From: Streptomyces mangrovi
GTDB taxonomy: Bacteria > Actinomycetota > Actinomycetes > Streptomycetales > Streptomycetaceae
Length of the DNA stretch: 64,000 nucleotides
Assembly: GCF_900114215.1 (NCBI RefSeq)
Contig: NZ_FOSG01000005.1
Span: 62,001 to 126,000 of the forward strand
Reading direction: 5' to 3'
Shown here piece after piece: positions 18,530 to 28,352 of the stretch; within the stretch, counting starts at the first letter, position 1, and the number at the start of each line of letters is the position of its first letter. The notes beneath the pieces are model-generated. The model saw only the letters and a list, made by a program, of their open reading frames with translations. It searched no databases and was not told the origin of the DNA. Position numbers and translations under genes: made by a program.

Positions 18530-19792
18530 GTGAACGCGACCCACCACACCGTGGTCGTCACCGGTATCGGCGCAACCACACCGCTGGGTGGCGACAGCGC
18601 ATCGACGTGGGAGGGCCTGCTCGCCGGCCGCTCCGGGGTCAGGGCCCTGGAGCAGGAGTGGGCGGCCGAACTGCCCGTGAGGATCGCCGCGCGGGCGGCG
18701 GTCGACCCGTCCGAGGTCCTGCCCCGTCCGCTCGCCCGCAAGCTGGACCGCTCGGCGCAGTTCGCGCTGATCGCGGCCCGCGAGGCATGGGCGGACGCCG
18801 GCTTCGAAGGCCGGGCCGGGGAGAACGGCCAGGTGGACCCGGGCCGGCTCGGCACCGTCGTCGCCTCCGGCATCGGCGGTGTCACCACCCTGCTCGACCA
18901 GTACGACGTGCTCAAGGAGAAGGGCGTACGCCGCGTCTCCCCGCACACCGTGCCGATGCTGATGCCCAACGGCCCCTCGGCCAACGTGGGCCTGGAGGTG
19001 GGCGCCCAGGCGGGCGTGCACGCCCCGGTCAGCGCCTGCGCCTCGGGCGCCGAGGCGGTGGGCTACGCCGTGGAGATGATCCGCTCCGGGCGCGCCGACG
19101 TGGTCGTCGCGGGCGGCACCGAGGCGGCGATCCACCCGCTGCCCATCGCGGCGTTCGCCAACATGATGGCGCTGTCGAAGAACGAGGGTGACCCGGCGAA
19201 GGTCTCGCGCCCCTACGACAAGGCCCGCGACGGCTTCGTGCTCGGCGAGGGCGCGGGTGTCGTGGTGCTGGAGTCGGCCGAGCACGCCGCCCGGCGCGGC
19301 GCGAAGGTCTACTGCGAGGTGCTGGGGCAGGGTCTGTCCGCGGACAACCACCACATCGCGCAGCCCGAGCCGGCCGGCCGGGGCATCGCCGACGCCCTGC
19401 AGGGGCTGCTGGAGAGCACCGGCCTCGACCCCTCCGAGATCGCGCATCTCAACGCGCACGCCACCTCCACCCCGCAGGGCGACGTCGCCGAGATCAAGGC
19501 GCTGCGCAAGGTGCTGGGCTCCGACCTGGACCATGTCGCCATCTCCGCCACCAAGTCCATGACCGGCCATCTGCTGGGCGGCGCGGGCGGTATCGAGACG
19601 GTGGCGACGGTGCTGGCTCTGCACCACCGCACGGCGCCGCCGACCATCAACGTCGACGACCTGGACGAGGAGATCGACGCCGACATCGTGACCGGCGGAC
19701 CGCGCTCGCTGGGCGAGGGCCCGCTGGTGGCGGTCAACAACTCCTTCGGCTTCGGCGGCCACAACGTCGTCGTGGCCTTCCGCACCGCCTGA
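18530..19792 (+). CDS. fabF: Beta-ketoacyl-ACP synthase II FabF
   Basis: A 420-residue elongating condensing enzyme. The active Cys is in PVSACASGAEA near residue 168, with the two catalytic His in HLNAHATST and MTGHLLGGAGG and the conserved NNSFGFGGHN near the end. The GTG start follows GGAGA. It is the last gene of the fab operon and is followed 26 bp later by a very strong terminator. Confidence 0.96.
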   Translation: MNATHHTVVVTGIGATTPLGGDSASTWEGLLAGRSGVRALEQEWAAELPVRIAARAAVDPSEVLPRPLARKLDRSAQFALIAAREAWADAGFEGRAGENGQVDPGRLGTVVASGIGGVTTLLDQYDVLKEKGVRRVSPHTVPMLMPNGPSANVGLEVGAQAGVHAPVSACASGAEAVGYAVEMIRSGRADVVVAGGTEAAIHPLPIAAFANMMALSKNEGDPAKVSRPYDKARDGFVLGEGAGVVVLESAEHAARRGAKVYCEVLGQGLSADNHHIAQPEPAGRGIADALQGLLESTGLDPSEIAHLNAHATSTPQGDVAEIKALRKVLGSDLDHVAISATKSMTGHLLGGAGGIETVATVLALHHRTAPPTINVDDLDEEIDADIVTGGPRSLGEGPLVAVNNSFGFGGHNVVVAFRTA

Positions 19793-19818
19793 GCACCGCC
19801 TGAACGCGGGCTGAACAC

Positions 19819-19863
19819 CGCCCGAGGGGCCCGCCGGACACCGTCCGGCGGGCCCCTCGGGCG
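19819..19863 (+). terminator. Strong terminator of the fab operon
   Basis: A perfect 21-bp inverted repeat with a 3-nt loop begins 26 bp after the fabF stop. It has no U-tract. The DUF3145 gene converges on it from the right. Confidence 0.9.
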
Positions 19864-20082
19864 TGCGGAGGACACGGAGCCGGACGGGGGTCGGCCGCAG
19901 AAGGCGGAGGCGGAGGCCGGGCCGGCGCGGGAGGCCGTGAGCCGTCACCGCGCCCGTGGCGCCGGCACCGGGGACGGGCGGGCACCCTCCCTGTCCACCG
20001 GGCTCGGCCGGACGGGGTGTACGGCCCGGACGGGCTCCGGGCCCGGTGGGTACGGCCGCGTCGTCGCGCGGCCGCGCCGGTG

Positions 20083-20577
20083 TCAGACCACCTGGTGCAG
20101 CCAGCGCACCGGGGCGCCCTCGCCCGCGTAGCGGAAGGGCTCCAGTTCGTCGTCCCAGGGCTTGCCGAGAAGCTTGGAGATCTCGGCCTCCAGCTCGGTC
20201 TCGCCGCGCGCGGCACGGTCCACGGCGGCGCGCAGCCGGTCCTCGGGGATGAGGATGTCGCCGTGCATGCCGGTGACGGCGTGGAAGATGCCCAGCTCGG
20301 GGGTGGAGCTGTAACGCTCGCCCTCCGCGGTGGAGCAGGGCTCGGAGGTCACCTCGAAGCGGAGCATGCGCCAGCCGCGCAGCGCGGAGGCGAGTTTGGA
20401 GGCGGTGCCGGGTTCGCCCTGCCAGGACAGCTCCGCGCGCCAGGTGCCCGGGGAGGCGGGCTGCTTGATCCAGTCGAGGCTGACGCGTGCGCCGAGCACT
20501 CCCGCGACGGCCCATTCGACGTGCGGGCACAGTGCGCGGGGGGCGGAGTGCACGTACAGAACTCCACGTGTCGTCAC
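20083..20577 (-). CDS. DUF3145 family protein
   Basis: A 164-residue actinobacterial conserved protein. It has the family start TTRGVLYVHSAPRALCPHVE and the central segments SLDWIKQPASPGTWRAELSW and LRFEVTSEP. Near the end are ISKLLGKPWDDELEPFRYAGEG and the terminal RWLHQVV. The GTG follows a good GGAGGT. Conserved linkage to fabF suggests a role near lipid metabolism, but none has been shown to my knowledge. It is transcribed toward the fab operon terminator. Confidence 0.9.
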   Translation of the reverse strand: MTTRGVLYVHSAPRALCPHVEWAVAGVLGARVSLDWIKQPASPGTWRAELSWQGEPGTASKLASALRGWRMLRFEVTSEPCSTAEGERYSSTPELGIFHAVTGMHGDILIPEDRLRAAVDRAARGETELEAEISKLLGKPWDDELEPFRYAGEGAPVRWLHQVV

Positions 20578-20918
20578 CGGGACCTCCTGTGTGGTTCGAG
20601 TGCGACCTTCCGTGGCGGCCTCGAATCCCTGCCGGCCATGCGCCGGGTCACCGGTTGACATCCTGTCCCATCGGTCACGTGTCTTCCGGCTCCCGAAGTT
20701 ACGAACAGTAAACACTATCCGTGCCGATTCTCCCTAAAAGGGACAGCAAGTGACGCGATGTAATCTGTCAAACGTGTCCGGCGGCCATTTTCGGACCGTC
20801 ATGGCAAAAGCTACCGTGCCACGGCACCCATGGGGTGACGTACCGTCGGCCGAGGCGGTCAACCCACCCGTCCGAACCATCACCCCACCGGGACACCGGA
20901 AGGAACGGGGGAGCGCCC
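20578..20918. other. 341-bp divergent intergenic region
   Basis: This holds both promoters for DUF3145 (left) and the SGNH lipoprotein (right). A more AT-rich core at about 20690-20780 (around ACAGTAAACACTATCC and GATGTAATCTGTCAAAC) is where I would place them. I see no coding frame and no clear operator. Confidence 0.5.
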
Positions 20919-21887
20919 GTGCGAGACAACACGCCGTCCGGCCCTCCGCCCACGGGGCGCACCCGCCGCAAGGGGCTGCCGCCCGCCGCCTGGGCCGCGG
21001 TCGCCGCCACCGTGGCCCTCGTCGTGTTCGCCGTGTCGTGCGGTGGTTCCGGCGGTGGTGCGCCGCACTCCCGGGGCGCGTCCGCCGGCGCCCGCCCCTC
21101 CTCCCCGTCCCTCTCGCCCTCTCCCTCGCCCTCTCCTTCTCCCTCATGGGACACCGGCCCCGGCTCACTGGCGGCCCTGGGCGACTCCATCACCCGTGCC
21201 TTCGACGCCTGCTCGCTGCTGGACGACTGCCCGGAGGCGTCCTGGGCCACCGGCACCTCCCCGGAGGTGGACAGCCTGGCGCGGCGGCTGGGCGTCCCCG
21301 CCGACGCGACCTGGAACCACGCGCGCTCCGGCGCCCTGATGGCCGAGCTGCCCGCCCAGGCCCGGAGGGCGGCGACGCACCGGCCGGAGCTGGTGACGGT
21401 GCTGATCGGGGCGAACGACGCCTGCCGGGCGACAGTGGGGCGGATGACGCCGGTGGAGGAGTTCCGCGCCGACTTCGCCGAGGCGCTGCGCATCCTGCGC
21501 CGGGCCTCGCCGAGGACCCAGGTGTACGTGGCCGGCGTGCCGGACCTGGAGCGGCTGTGGTCCCTGGGCCGGTCGCATCCGGTGGCCGCACAGGTGTGGC
21601 AGCTCGGCATCTGCCCGTCGATGCTGGGCGGGGCGGGGGCCTCGGACGCCGAGGCGGCGGAGCGCCGCGCGAAGGTGTCGGCACGGGTGCGGGCGTACAA
21701 CGCCGCGCTGGCGGAGGTCTGCGAGCGCGACAGGCGCTGCCGGCACGACGGCGGGGCGGTGCACGGCTACCGCTTCACCGTCCGTGAGCTGAGCTCCTGG
21801 GACTGGTTCCACCCCGGCCCGGAGGGCCAGCGCGCGCTCGCCGAGATCGCGCACCGACAGGTCACCGCCGTTTCCCCGCCCGCCTGA
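20919..21887 (+). CDS. SGNH/GDSL hydrolase, probable lipoprotein
   Basis: A 322-residue exported hydrolase. A short basic n-region is followed by AAWAAVAATVALVVFAVSC, so it is membrane-anchored or lipidated at Cys near residue 39. After a Ser-Pro linker of repeated SPSPSPSP units the SGNH domain runs from SLAALGDSITRAFD (Ser) through IGANDACR (Asn block) to DWFHPGPEGQ (Asp-His). The class resembles SsfI-like extracellular esterases. GGGGGAG lies before the GTG. It is monocistronic, and the substrate is unknown. Confidence 0.87.
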   Translation: MRDNTPSGPPPTGRTRRKGLPPAAWAAVAATVALVVFAVSCGGSGGGAPHSRGASAGARPSSPSLSPSPSPSPSPSWDTGPGSLAALGDSITRAFDACSLLDDCPEASWATGTSPEVDSLARRLGVPADATWNHARSGALMAELPAQARRAATHRPELVTVLIGANDACRATVGRMTPVEEFRADFAEALRILRRASPRTQVYVAGVPDLERLWSLGRSHPVAAQVWQLGICPSMLGGAGASDAEAAERRAKVSARVRAYNAALAEVCERDRRCRHDGGAVHGYRFTVRELSSWDWFHPGPEGQRALAEIAHRQVTAVSPPA

Positions 21888-21912
21888 GCGGCGGAAATCC
21901 GCGCCCGCCCCA

Positions 21913-21942
21913 TTGACGCCGGTCGAGCCCCGTCATTACATT
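21913..21942 (+). promoter_or_regulatory. Promoter of the sugar-acid dehydratase gene
   Basis: TTGACG (21913-21918) and TACATT (21937-21942) are 18 bp apart. The predicted transcript start falls at about 21948, where the double CGAA box begins. Confidence 0.65.
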
Positions 21943-21947
21943 CGCGC

Positions 21948-21979
21948 CAGCATTTCGAACGTGTGACGAGATATCGAAC
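21948..21979. promoter_or_regulatory. Double CGAA box A (putative IclR operator)
   Basis: Boxes CAGCATTTCGAA and CGAGATATCGAA have their CGAA cores 19 bp apart. They lie just downstream of the predicted promoter and 20 bp before the dehydratase GTG. The same arrangement recurs at 24544, 36766 and 42015. Confidence 0.6.
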
Positions 21980-21999
21980 GACAGAGAAGGGCAGCCGCT

Positions 22000-23160
22000 G
22001 TGCGCATCACCGGGATCAGCACGCATGTCGTCGGTACTCCGTGGCGCAACCTGACCTATGTCCAGGTGCACACCGACGAGGGGCTCACCGGCGTCGGCGA
22101 GACCCGGATGCTCGGGCACACCGATGCCCTGGTCGGCTACCTGCGCGAGGCCGAGGCCAACCACATCGCCGGGTCCGACCCCTTCGCGGTCGAGGATCTG
22201 GTGCGGCGCATGAAGTACGGCGACTACGGGCGGGCCGGGGAGATCGTGATGTCCGGCATCGCCTGCGTGGAGATGGCCTGCTGGGACATCAAGGGCAAGG
22301 CGCTGGGCGTGCCCGTGTGGCAGCTGCTGGGCGGCAGGGTGACCGACCGGGTCAAGGCCTACGCCAACGGCTGGTACACCGTCGAGCGCACCCCGCAGGC
22401 GTTCCACGAGGCGGCCCTGCGGGTCGTCGGGCGCGGCTACCGGGCGCTCAAGCTGGACCCGTTCGGCACCGGCCACTTCGAGCTGGACCACGCCGAGACG
22501 CTGCGTTCGGTGGCGCTGGTGGAGGCGGTGCGGGACGCGATCGGGCCGGAGTGCGAGCTGCTGCTGGAGATGCACGGCCGCTTCAGCCCCGCCACGGCCG
22601 TCCGCATCGCCCGCGAGGTCGAGCCGTTCCGGCCGAGCTGGCTGGAGGAGCCGGTGCCGCCGGAGAACCTCAAGGCGCTGGCCAAGGTGGCCGAGAAGGT
22701 GGACATGCCCATCGCCACCGGCGAGCGCATCCACGACCGCATCGAGTTCCGCGAGCTGTTCGAGTCCCAGGCCGCCGACATCATCCAGCCGGATCTGGGC
22801 CACATCGGCGGCATCCTGGAGACCCGCAAGCTCGCCGCCACCGCCGAGACCCACTACACGCTGGTGGCGCCGCACAACGTGGGCGGCTCGGTACTGACGG
22901 CCGCCTCCCTCCAACTGGCCGGCTGCACGCCGAACTTCAAGATCCTGGAGCACTTCAACGACTTCGCCGACGCCGAGATCAAGAAGGTGGTCAGGGGCGC
23001 GCCGGAGGTCGTGGACGGCTACTTCTCCCTCCCCGACGCTCCCGGCCTGGGGGTGGAGCTGGACACCGACGCGGCCGCGGAGTTCCCGCAGCAGCAGGCC
23101 CGCTTCGACCTGTGGGCCGAGGGCTGGGAGAAGCGGGATCCGCGCGGAGCCCGGTCGTGA
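22000..23160 (+). CDS. Enolase-superfamily sugar-acid dehydratase (galactonate dehydratase-like)
   Basis: A 386-residue mandelate-racemase/enolase-superfamily protein. The N-terminal capping domain runs to about residue 125. The barrel has the KLD strand in YRALKLDPFG, metal ligands in LLLEMHGRFS, WLEEPVPPEN and TGERIHDR, and the catalytic His in APHNVGGSV. The His in EMHGR and the KxDPFG element are those of the D-galactonate-dehydratase branch, which dehydrates aldonic acids to 2-keto-3-deoxy acids. The exact sugar acid cannot be read off. The context (arabinanase, arabinofuranosidase, ChvE importer, lactonase) favours L-arabinonate or another pentonate. GTG start; it is the first gene of the plus-strand sugar cluster and follows operator A. 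Confidence 0.85.
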   Translation: MRITGISTHVVGTPWRNLTYVQVHTDEGLTGVGETRMLGHTDALVGYLREAEANHIAGSDPFAVEDLVRRMKYGDYGRAGEIVMSGIACVEMACWDIKGKALGVPVWQLLGGRVTDRVKAYANGWYTVERTPQAFHEAALRVVGRGYRALKLDPFGTGHFELDHAETLRSVALVEAVRDAIGPECELLLEMHGRFSPATAVRIAREVEPFRPSWLEEPVPPENLKALAKVAEKVDMPIATGERIHDRIEFRELFESQAADIIQPDLGHIGGILETRKLAATAETHYTLVAPHNVGGSVLTAASLQLAGCTPNFKILEHFNDFADAEIKKVVRGAPEVVDGYFSLPDAPGLGVELDTDAAAEFPQQQARFDLWAEGWEKRDPRGARS

Positions 23161-23449
23161 GGCGGTGCGGGCACCGGGGGCTCACGGCGGCCGGGCCTCA
23201 CGCCCCTGCCGCACACCGGTGCGCGGGCGCGCCTCTGGAAGCCGGGGATGGCGCGCGGTCCCGTACGCGCCGGGCTCGCCGGTGCGGCGCGGGCCGGTGC
23301 GGCGCGTCCGGCCACACGGCGGCCGGCCTCCCGGGCGGTGGTGACACGTCCGGGTATCCGGCGCAGAATCCACTGCGGGGGGCGGCCGTCCGTCCTCCGG
23401 CGGGCGCCAGGGGCGTCGGCGGTCCGCGCGACGCGGGGAGGAGCCAGTG

Positions 23450-24505
23450 GTGAACGCATCCGCACACGCCCCGGTGCCGGACGACGTCCGCGCCGCCGGG
23501 CGCGCCGTCCTCGTGGAGCGGCCCGGCCGCCACCGGCTGGTGGAGGCGCCCCGCGCCGAACCCGGCCCTGGCGAGGTGCGGGTGGCCGTGTACGCGGCGG
23601 GGATCTGCGCCAGCGACCGCGAGGTGTACGCGGGCAACCGCGCCGAGGGCTACGTCCGTTACCCCGTCGTGCCCGGCCACGAGTGGTCCGGCACGGTGGA
23701 GGCGGTCGGTCCCGGGGCCGATCCGGCGCTGGTGGGGCGGAAGGTGGTGGGCGAGGGGTTCCGCGCCTGCCTGGTCTGCGACCGCTGCCGCGAGGGCGCC
23801 ACCAGTCTGTGCACCGGCGGCTACGACGAGACCGGCTTCACCCGACCCGGCGCCTTCGCCGACTTCCTCGTCCTGCCCGCCCGGCTGCTGCACATCCTCG
23901 ACGACCGTGCCGACCTGCGCTCGGCCGCCCTGCTGGAGCCGGCCGCCGTGGTGGCGGCGGCGGTGCTGGCGGGCGGACCGCGCCCGGGCGAGCGAATCGC
24001 CGTGGTCGGGGCGGGCACGCTCGGCCTGCTGGCCGTGCAGCTGCTGGCCGCGGTCTCCCCCGCCGAGCTGCTGGTCGTCGACCCCCGCACCGAACGCGCC
24101 GAGCAGGCACTGCCCATGGGCGCCACCGGGGTGTGCGCCCCGCCGGAGGCCGCCGGTCTGCGCAGCCGCTACGACCTGGTGGTGGAGACCGCCGGCGCGC
24201 CCACCACCGCCCACGACTCCTGTCTGCTGGCCCGGCGCGGCGGCCGGGTGGTGCTGACCGGGCTGCCCGGGCCGGGCGCGCGGGGCATCGACCCCGTCCA
24301 TCTGTCCGTCAGCCAGCTCACCGTCCGGTCCGTCTTCGGCGCCCCGCCGGCCGCCTGGGCCCATGCGGTGCGGGCCTTCGGCGCGGGGCTGCTCGCGCCC
24401 ACGCCCCTGATCACCCACGAGCTGCCGCTGGAGGACTTCGCCGCGGCCGTCGCGCTGGTCGGCGGCGGCGATCCCCGGGTCGGCAAGGTTCTGCTGCGGC
24501 CCTGA
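23450..24505 (+). CDS. Zinc-dependent sugar/alcohol dehydrogenase (MDR family)
   Basis: A 351-residue medium-chain dehydrogenase. Catalytic zinc ligands are Cys in GICASDRE and His-Glu in PGHEWSG. The structural-zinc lobe has four Cys (two in ACLVCDRC, two more in the following segment through SLC), and the Rossmann fold is GAGTLGLLAVQ near residue 183. It is closest in type to sorbitol/threonine dehydrogenases, so it should oxidise a polyol or sugar derivative with NAD(P)+. GTG 23450 is 6 nt after AGGAG; GTG 23447 is possible. It follows the dehydratase after 289 bp without a clear terminator and may be co-transcribed. Confidence 0.88.
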   Translation: MNASAHAPVPDDVRAAGRAVLVERPGRHRLVEAPRAEPGPGEVRVAVYAAGICASDREVYAGNRAEGYVRYPVVPGHEWSGTVEAVGPGADPALVGRKVVGEGFRACLVCDRCREGATSLCTGGYDETGFTRPGAFADFLVLPARLLHILDDRADLRSAALLEPAAVVAAAVLAGGPRPGERIAVVGAGTLGLLAVQLLAAVSPAELLVVDPRTERAEQALPMGATGVCAPPEAAGLRSRYDLVVETAGAPTTAHDSCLLARRGGRVVLTGLPGPGARGIDPVHLSVSQLTVRSVFGAPPAAWAHAVRAFGAGLLAPTPLITHELPLEDFAAAVALVGGGDPRVGKVLLRP

Positions 24506-24543
24506 CCCCGCCGTTCCGGCCGCTCGCGGCCCCGGCCCGCGCC

Positions 24544-24575
24544 CTCGAATACGAACGACGTACGAAATACCGAAC
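24544..24575. promoter_or_regulatory. Double CGAA box B (putative IclR operator)
   Basis: Boxes CTCGAATACGAA and CGAAATACCGAA have CGAA cores 19 bp apart and end 31 bp before the U32-like gene. A further CGAA at 24591-24594 follows. Unlike the other three sites, no convincing -35/-10 pair precedes the boxes, so the promoter here is uncertain. Confidence 0.5.
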
Positions 24576-24606
24576 GAGATCGAGTCAGATCGAACCAGGG
24601 AGCATC

Positions 24607-25617
24607 GTGACCGACGCGTCCATCAAACCCTCCGGCCCCCGCCGCCCCGGCGAGGCCGCCCTCGCCTCCCTCGGCCACCCCTGCCCCGACCGGGACCCCC
24701 GCGACTCCTCCCCGCACACCTTCCCCGACGGCGGCACCTGGCGCACCGAGATCCCCTCCGTCGAGGGACCCGAGGCGCTGGCCACCGTGCTGAAGGAGGC
24801 CGAGGCCCTGGACGTCCCCGTCCACCGCGTCAGCCAGGGCAGCGGCGTGTGGATGCTCACCGACGCCGAGATCTCCGAGATGGCCGGTGCCTGCGCCGAG
24901 CGGAACGTGGAGCTGTGCCTGTTCACCGGGCCGCGCGGCACCTGGGACGCCGGCGCCGGCACCCGCACTCCCTCCGGCGGCGCCGGGCTGCGCGCCCGCG
25001 GCCACGACGCGCTCGCCGGATGCGTCGAGGACGCCGTACGCGCCACCGAACTCGGTGTGCGCTGCCTGCTGGTGGCCGACGAGGGCGTGCTGTACACACT
25101 GCACCGGATGCGGACGCGCGGCGTCCTGCCGGCTGACACCACCCTCAAGGTGTCGGCGCTGATCGGCCCGGTCAACCCGGCCTCGTACGCCGTCTTCGAG
25201 CGGCTGGGCGCCGACTCGGTCAACGTGCCCTCCGATCTGACCCTGGAGCACCTGACCGAGATCCGCCGGGTCAGCCGCGCCCCGATGGACTTCTATCTGG
25301 AGGCCCCCGACGACCTCGGCGGCTATGTGCGGATGTACGACGCCGCCGAGCTGATCCGGCGCGGCGCGCCGGTCTACCTCAAGTTCGGGCTCAGCAAGGC
25401 TCCCGCCATCTACCCCTACGGCGCGCACCTGCGTGACGCGACCCTGGACACCGCCCGCGAGCGGGTCCGCCGCGGCCGGCTCGCCCTGGACCTGCTGGCC
25501 CGCCTCGGTGCCGGGGACGGGATGTCTCCGCCCGGCTCCCGTCTGCCCGGCCCCCTGAACCGCTTCCCCGACGAAACCGGAACATCCGCCGCAGCCGCCA
25601 CGCCCGAAGGGAACTGA
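24607..25617 (+). CDS. U32-like TIM-barrel protein of unknown activity
   Basis: A 336-residue protein whose central part resembles peptidase-U32-type barrels: [60 protein letters not shown] and [11 protein letters not shown]. The Cys-rich signature of U32 proteins, which carries an iron-sulphur cluster in RlhA, TrhP and UbiU/V, is absent; the few Cys present are in the N-terminal half. It starts at the GTG 24607 and ends 5 bp before chvE, so it heads the importer operon. A role on a sugar acid, for example as an aldolase or isomerase-like barrel, is only a guess from context. Confidence 0.75.
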   Translation: MTDASIKPSGPRRPGEAALASLGHPCPDRDPRDSSPHTFPDGGTWRTEIPSVEGPEALATVLKEAEALDVPVHRVSQGSGVWMLTDAEISEMAGACAERNVELCLFTGPRGTWDAGAGTRTPSGGAGLRARGHDALAGCVEDAVRATELGVRCLLVADEGVLYTLHRMRTRGVLPADTTLKVSALIGPVNPASYAVFERLGADSVNVPSDLTLEHLTEIRRVSRAPMDFYLEAPDDLGGYVRMYDAAELIRRGAPVYLKFGLSKAPAIYPYGAHLRDATLDTARERVRRGRLALDLLARLGAGDGMSPPGSRLPGPLNRFPDETGTSAAAATPEGN

Positions 25618-25622
25618 CCACC

Positions 25623-26756
25623 ATGCGCGACCGCATCCGTGCCCTTGCCCGCACCCGCGCCCGCAGAGCCGCCGTCGGCGCCTGCGCCGCCCTCGCCCTG
25701 TCCCTCACCGCCTGCGGCCAGAACTCCGAGGGCGGCGGGAACGGCGGCGCCGGGGACGACTCCGAGGGGGGCACCATCGGCATCGCCATGCCCACCAAGT
25801 CCTCCGAGCGGTGGATAGCCGACGGCGAGAACATGGTGGAGCAGTTCGAGACCAAGGGCTACAAGACCGATCTGCAGTACGGCGACGACAAGGTGGAGAA
25901 CCAGGTCGCGCAGATCGAGAACATGATCTCCAAGGGGCACGACGCGCTGGTGATCGCCGCGATCGACGGCTCCTCGCTGACCAACGTGCTCCGCCGCGCC
26001 GAGGACGCGGGCATCCCCGTCATCGCCTACGACCGCCTCATCCGCGGCACCGAGAACGTCGACTACTACGCCACCTTCGACAACTTCAAGGTCGGGGAGC
26101 TCCAGGGCAGCTACATCGCCGAGAAGCTCGGGCTGGAGGAGAAGGGCGGGGCGGAGAAGTTCAACCTGGAGCTGTTCGCCGGATCGCCCGACGACAACAA
26201 CACCAACTTCTTCTTCCGCGGCGCGATGAGCGTCCTGAAGCCGTACATCGACGACGAGCGGCTGGTCGTGCGCAGCGGCCAGACCGAGATGAACCAGGTC
26301 ACCACCCTGCGCTGGGACGGCGGCACCGCCCAGAAGCGCATGGACGACCTGCTCAGCCGCTACTACGGCAGCGAGCGCGTGGACGCGGTCCTCTCCCCGT
26401 ACGACGGTATCTCCATCGGCATCATCTCCGCCCTGAAGAGCGCGGGCTACGGCACCGGTGCCAAGCCCTACCCCGTCGTCACCGGGCAGGACGCCGAGCT
26501 GGCCTCCATCAAGTCGATCATCGCGGGCCAGCAGACCCAGACCGTCTTCAAGGACACCCGCGAACTGGCCAAGCAGGCCGTGCGGATGACCGACGCCGTG
26601 CTGAACGGGACGAAGCCCGAGGTCAACGACACCGAGTCCTACGACAACGGCGTCAAGACCGTCCCCGCCTACCTGCTGGACCCGGTCAGCATCGACAAGT
26701 CCAACACTCAACTACTGGTGGACGAGGGCTACTACACCGCCGACCAGCTCGCGTAG
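25623..26756 (+). CDS. chvE: ChvE-type monosaccharide-binding lipoprotein
   Basis: A 377-residue substrate-binding protein of the CUT2 class. The lipobox is LTACG, after a short Arg-rich signal peptide. The mature part matches Agrobacterium ChvE closely: [84 protein letters not shown] and [11 protein letters not shown]. ChvE binds L-arabinose, D-xylose, galactose and glucose, so a pentose/hexose monosaccharide is expected here. It is the second gene of the operon, with the U32-like gene 5 bp upstream. Confidence 0.92.
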   Translation: MRDRIRALARTRARRAAVGACAALALSLTACGQNSEGGGNGGAGDDSEGGTIGIAMPTKSSERWIADGENMVEQFETKGYKTDLQYGDDKVENQVAQIENMISKGHDALVIAAIDGSSLTNVLRRAEDAGIPVIAYDRLIRGTENVDYYATFDNFKVGELQGSYIAEKLGLEEKGGAEKFNLELFAGSPDDNNTNFFFRGAMSVLKPYIDDERLVVRSGQTEMNQVTTLRWDGGTAQKRMDDLLSRYYGSERVDAVLSPYDGISIGIISALKSAGYGTGAKPYPVVTGQDAELASIKSIIAGQQTQTVFKDTRELAKQAVRMTDAVLNGTKPEVNDTESYDNGVKTVPAYLLDPVSIDKSNTQLLVDEGYYTADQLA

Positions 26757-26783
26757 CCCGCGCCGGACCACCGAGGAACAGCC

Positions 26784-28352
26784 ATGAGCAGCAGCGTTCT
26801 GGAGATGCGCTCGATCACCAAGACCTTCCCCGGGGTCAGAGCGCTGTCGGGGGTCGACCTCACCGTCCGCCCCGGCGAGATCCACGCCCTGTGCGGGGAG
26901 AACGGGGCGGGCAAGTCGACACTGATGAAGGTACTCAGCGGCGTCCATCCGCACGGCAGTTACGAGGGGGAGTTCCTCTTCGAGGGCGAGCCGTGCGCGT
27001 TCCGGGACATCCGGGCCAGCGAGCGGCGCGGCATCGTCATCATCCACCAGGAACTGGCGCTGGTGCCCTACCTGTCCATCGCCGAGAACATCTTCCTGGG
27101 CAACGAGCACGCCTCCCGGGGCGTCATCCGGTGGAACGACACCGTCCGCCGCGCCGCCGAGCTGATGCGGCGGGTCGGGCTGCGCGAGAACCCGCAGACC
27201 CGGGTCGCCGACATCGGCGTGGGCAAGCAGCAACTGGTGGAGATCGCCAAGGCGCTGGCGAAGGACGTGCGGCTGCTGATCCTGGACGAGCCGACCGCGG
27301 CGCTCAACGACGAGGACAGCGCCAAGCTCCTCGACCTCATCCTGGAGCTGCGCTCCCAGGGCATCGCCTGCATCGTCATCTCCCACAAGCTGGGCGAGAT
27401 CCGCCGTATCGCCGACACCGTCACCGTGCTGCGCGACGGGCGGACGGTCGAGACGCTCACCGTCCGCGCCTCCCCCGGGGCGGCGGCGGAGCTCTCGGAG
27501 GACCGGATCATCCGCGGCATGGTGGGCCGCGACCTGGACCACCGCTTCCCCGAGCGCACCCGCTACGACGGCCCGGACGCCGGACACCTCGCGCTGGAGG
27601 TCTCCGGCTGGACGGTCCGCCACCCCATCGACCACCAGCGCAAGGTCGTCGACGACGTGTCGCTGACGGTGCGGCGCGGCGAGATCGTCGGCATCGCCGG
27701 GCTGATGGGGGCCGGCCGCACCGAGCTGGCGATGAGCGTCTTCGGCCGCTCCTACGGGGTGTACGACGGCGGCACCGTCCGCCTCGGCGGCCGGGAGGCG
27801 GACACCCGTACCGTCCCTGCCGCGGTCGCGCACGGGCTGGCGTACGTCACCGAGGACCGCAAGACCTACGGGCTGAACCTGATCGACACCGTCAGCCGCA
27901 ACGTCTCACTGGCCTCGCTGCCGAAGCTGGCCCGGGCCGGGGTGGTGGACGAGCACCGGGAGCGGCAGGTCGCCGAGCGGTACCGCACCTCGCTGAGCAT
28001 CAAGACCCCGACCGTTTCCGAGCAGGTCGGCCGGCTCAGCGGCGGCAACCAGCAGAAGGTCGTGCTCGGCAAATGGATGCACACCGATCCCGAGGTGCTG
28101 ATCCTCGACGAGCCGACGCGCGGCATCGACGTCGGGGCGAAGTACGAGATCTACACCGTCGTCGACCGGCTCGCCGCACAGGGCCGGGCGGTGCTGGTGA
28201 TCTCCTCGGAGCTGCCGGAGCTGCTGGGGATGTGCGACCGGATCTACACCATGGCGGCCGGACGGCTGACCGGTGAGGTGGCCCGCGGGGACGCGAGCCA
28301 GGAAGTACTGATGCGACTCATGACCGAGGACGGAAGCCGGAGCGCCCGATGA
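26784..28352 (+). CDS. gguA: Monosaccharide ABC importer, dual ATPase subunit
   Basis: A 522-residue CUT2 ATPase with two nucleotide-binding domains. The first is complete (Walker [10 protein letters not shown], Walker [12 protein letters not shown]). The second has the degenerate Walker [11 protein letters not shown] with the signature LSGGNQQK and [11 protein letters not shown], as in XylG/GguA/RbsA. It powers uptake by the adjacent permease. Its stop overlaps the permease ATG by 4 bp (ATGA), so the two are translationally coupled. Confidence 0.93.
   Translation: MSSSVLEMRSITKTFPGVRALSGVDLTVRPGEIHALCGENGAGKSTLMKVLSGVHPHGSYEGEFLFEGEPCAFRDIRASERRGIVIIHQELALVPYLSIAENIFLGNEHASRGVIRWNDTVRRAAELMRRVGLRENPQTRVADIGVGKQQLVEIAKALAKDVRLLILDEPTAALNDEDSAKLLDLILELRSQGIACIVISHKLGEIRRIADTVTVLRDGRTVETLTVRASPGAAAELSEDRIIRGMVGRDLDHRFPERTRYDGPDAGHLALEVSGWTVRHPIDHQRKVVDDVSLTVRRGEIVGIAGLMGAGRTELAMSVFGRSYGVYDGGTVRLGGREADTRTVPAAVAHGLAYVTEDRKTYGLNLIDTVSRNVSLASLPKLARAGVVDEHRERQVAERYRTSLSIKTPTVSEQVGRLSGGNQQKVVLGKWMHTDPEVLILDEPTRGIDVGAKYEIYTVVDRLAAQGRAVLVISSELPELLGMCDRIYTMAAGRLTGEVARGDASQEVLMRLMTEDGSRSAR

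Noticed and set aside
20919..21887. Membership of the SGNH hydrolase in the pentose cluster
   Set aside because: It has its own promoter region and no double CGAA box, and the strong promoter for the cluster lies after its stop codon.
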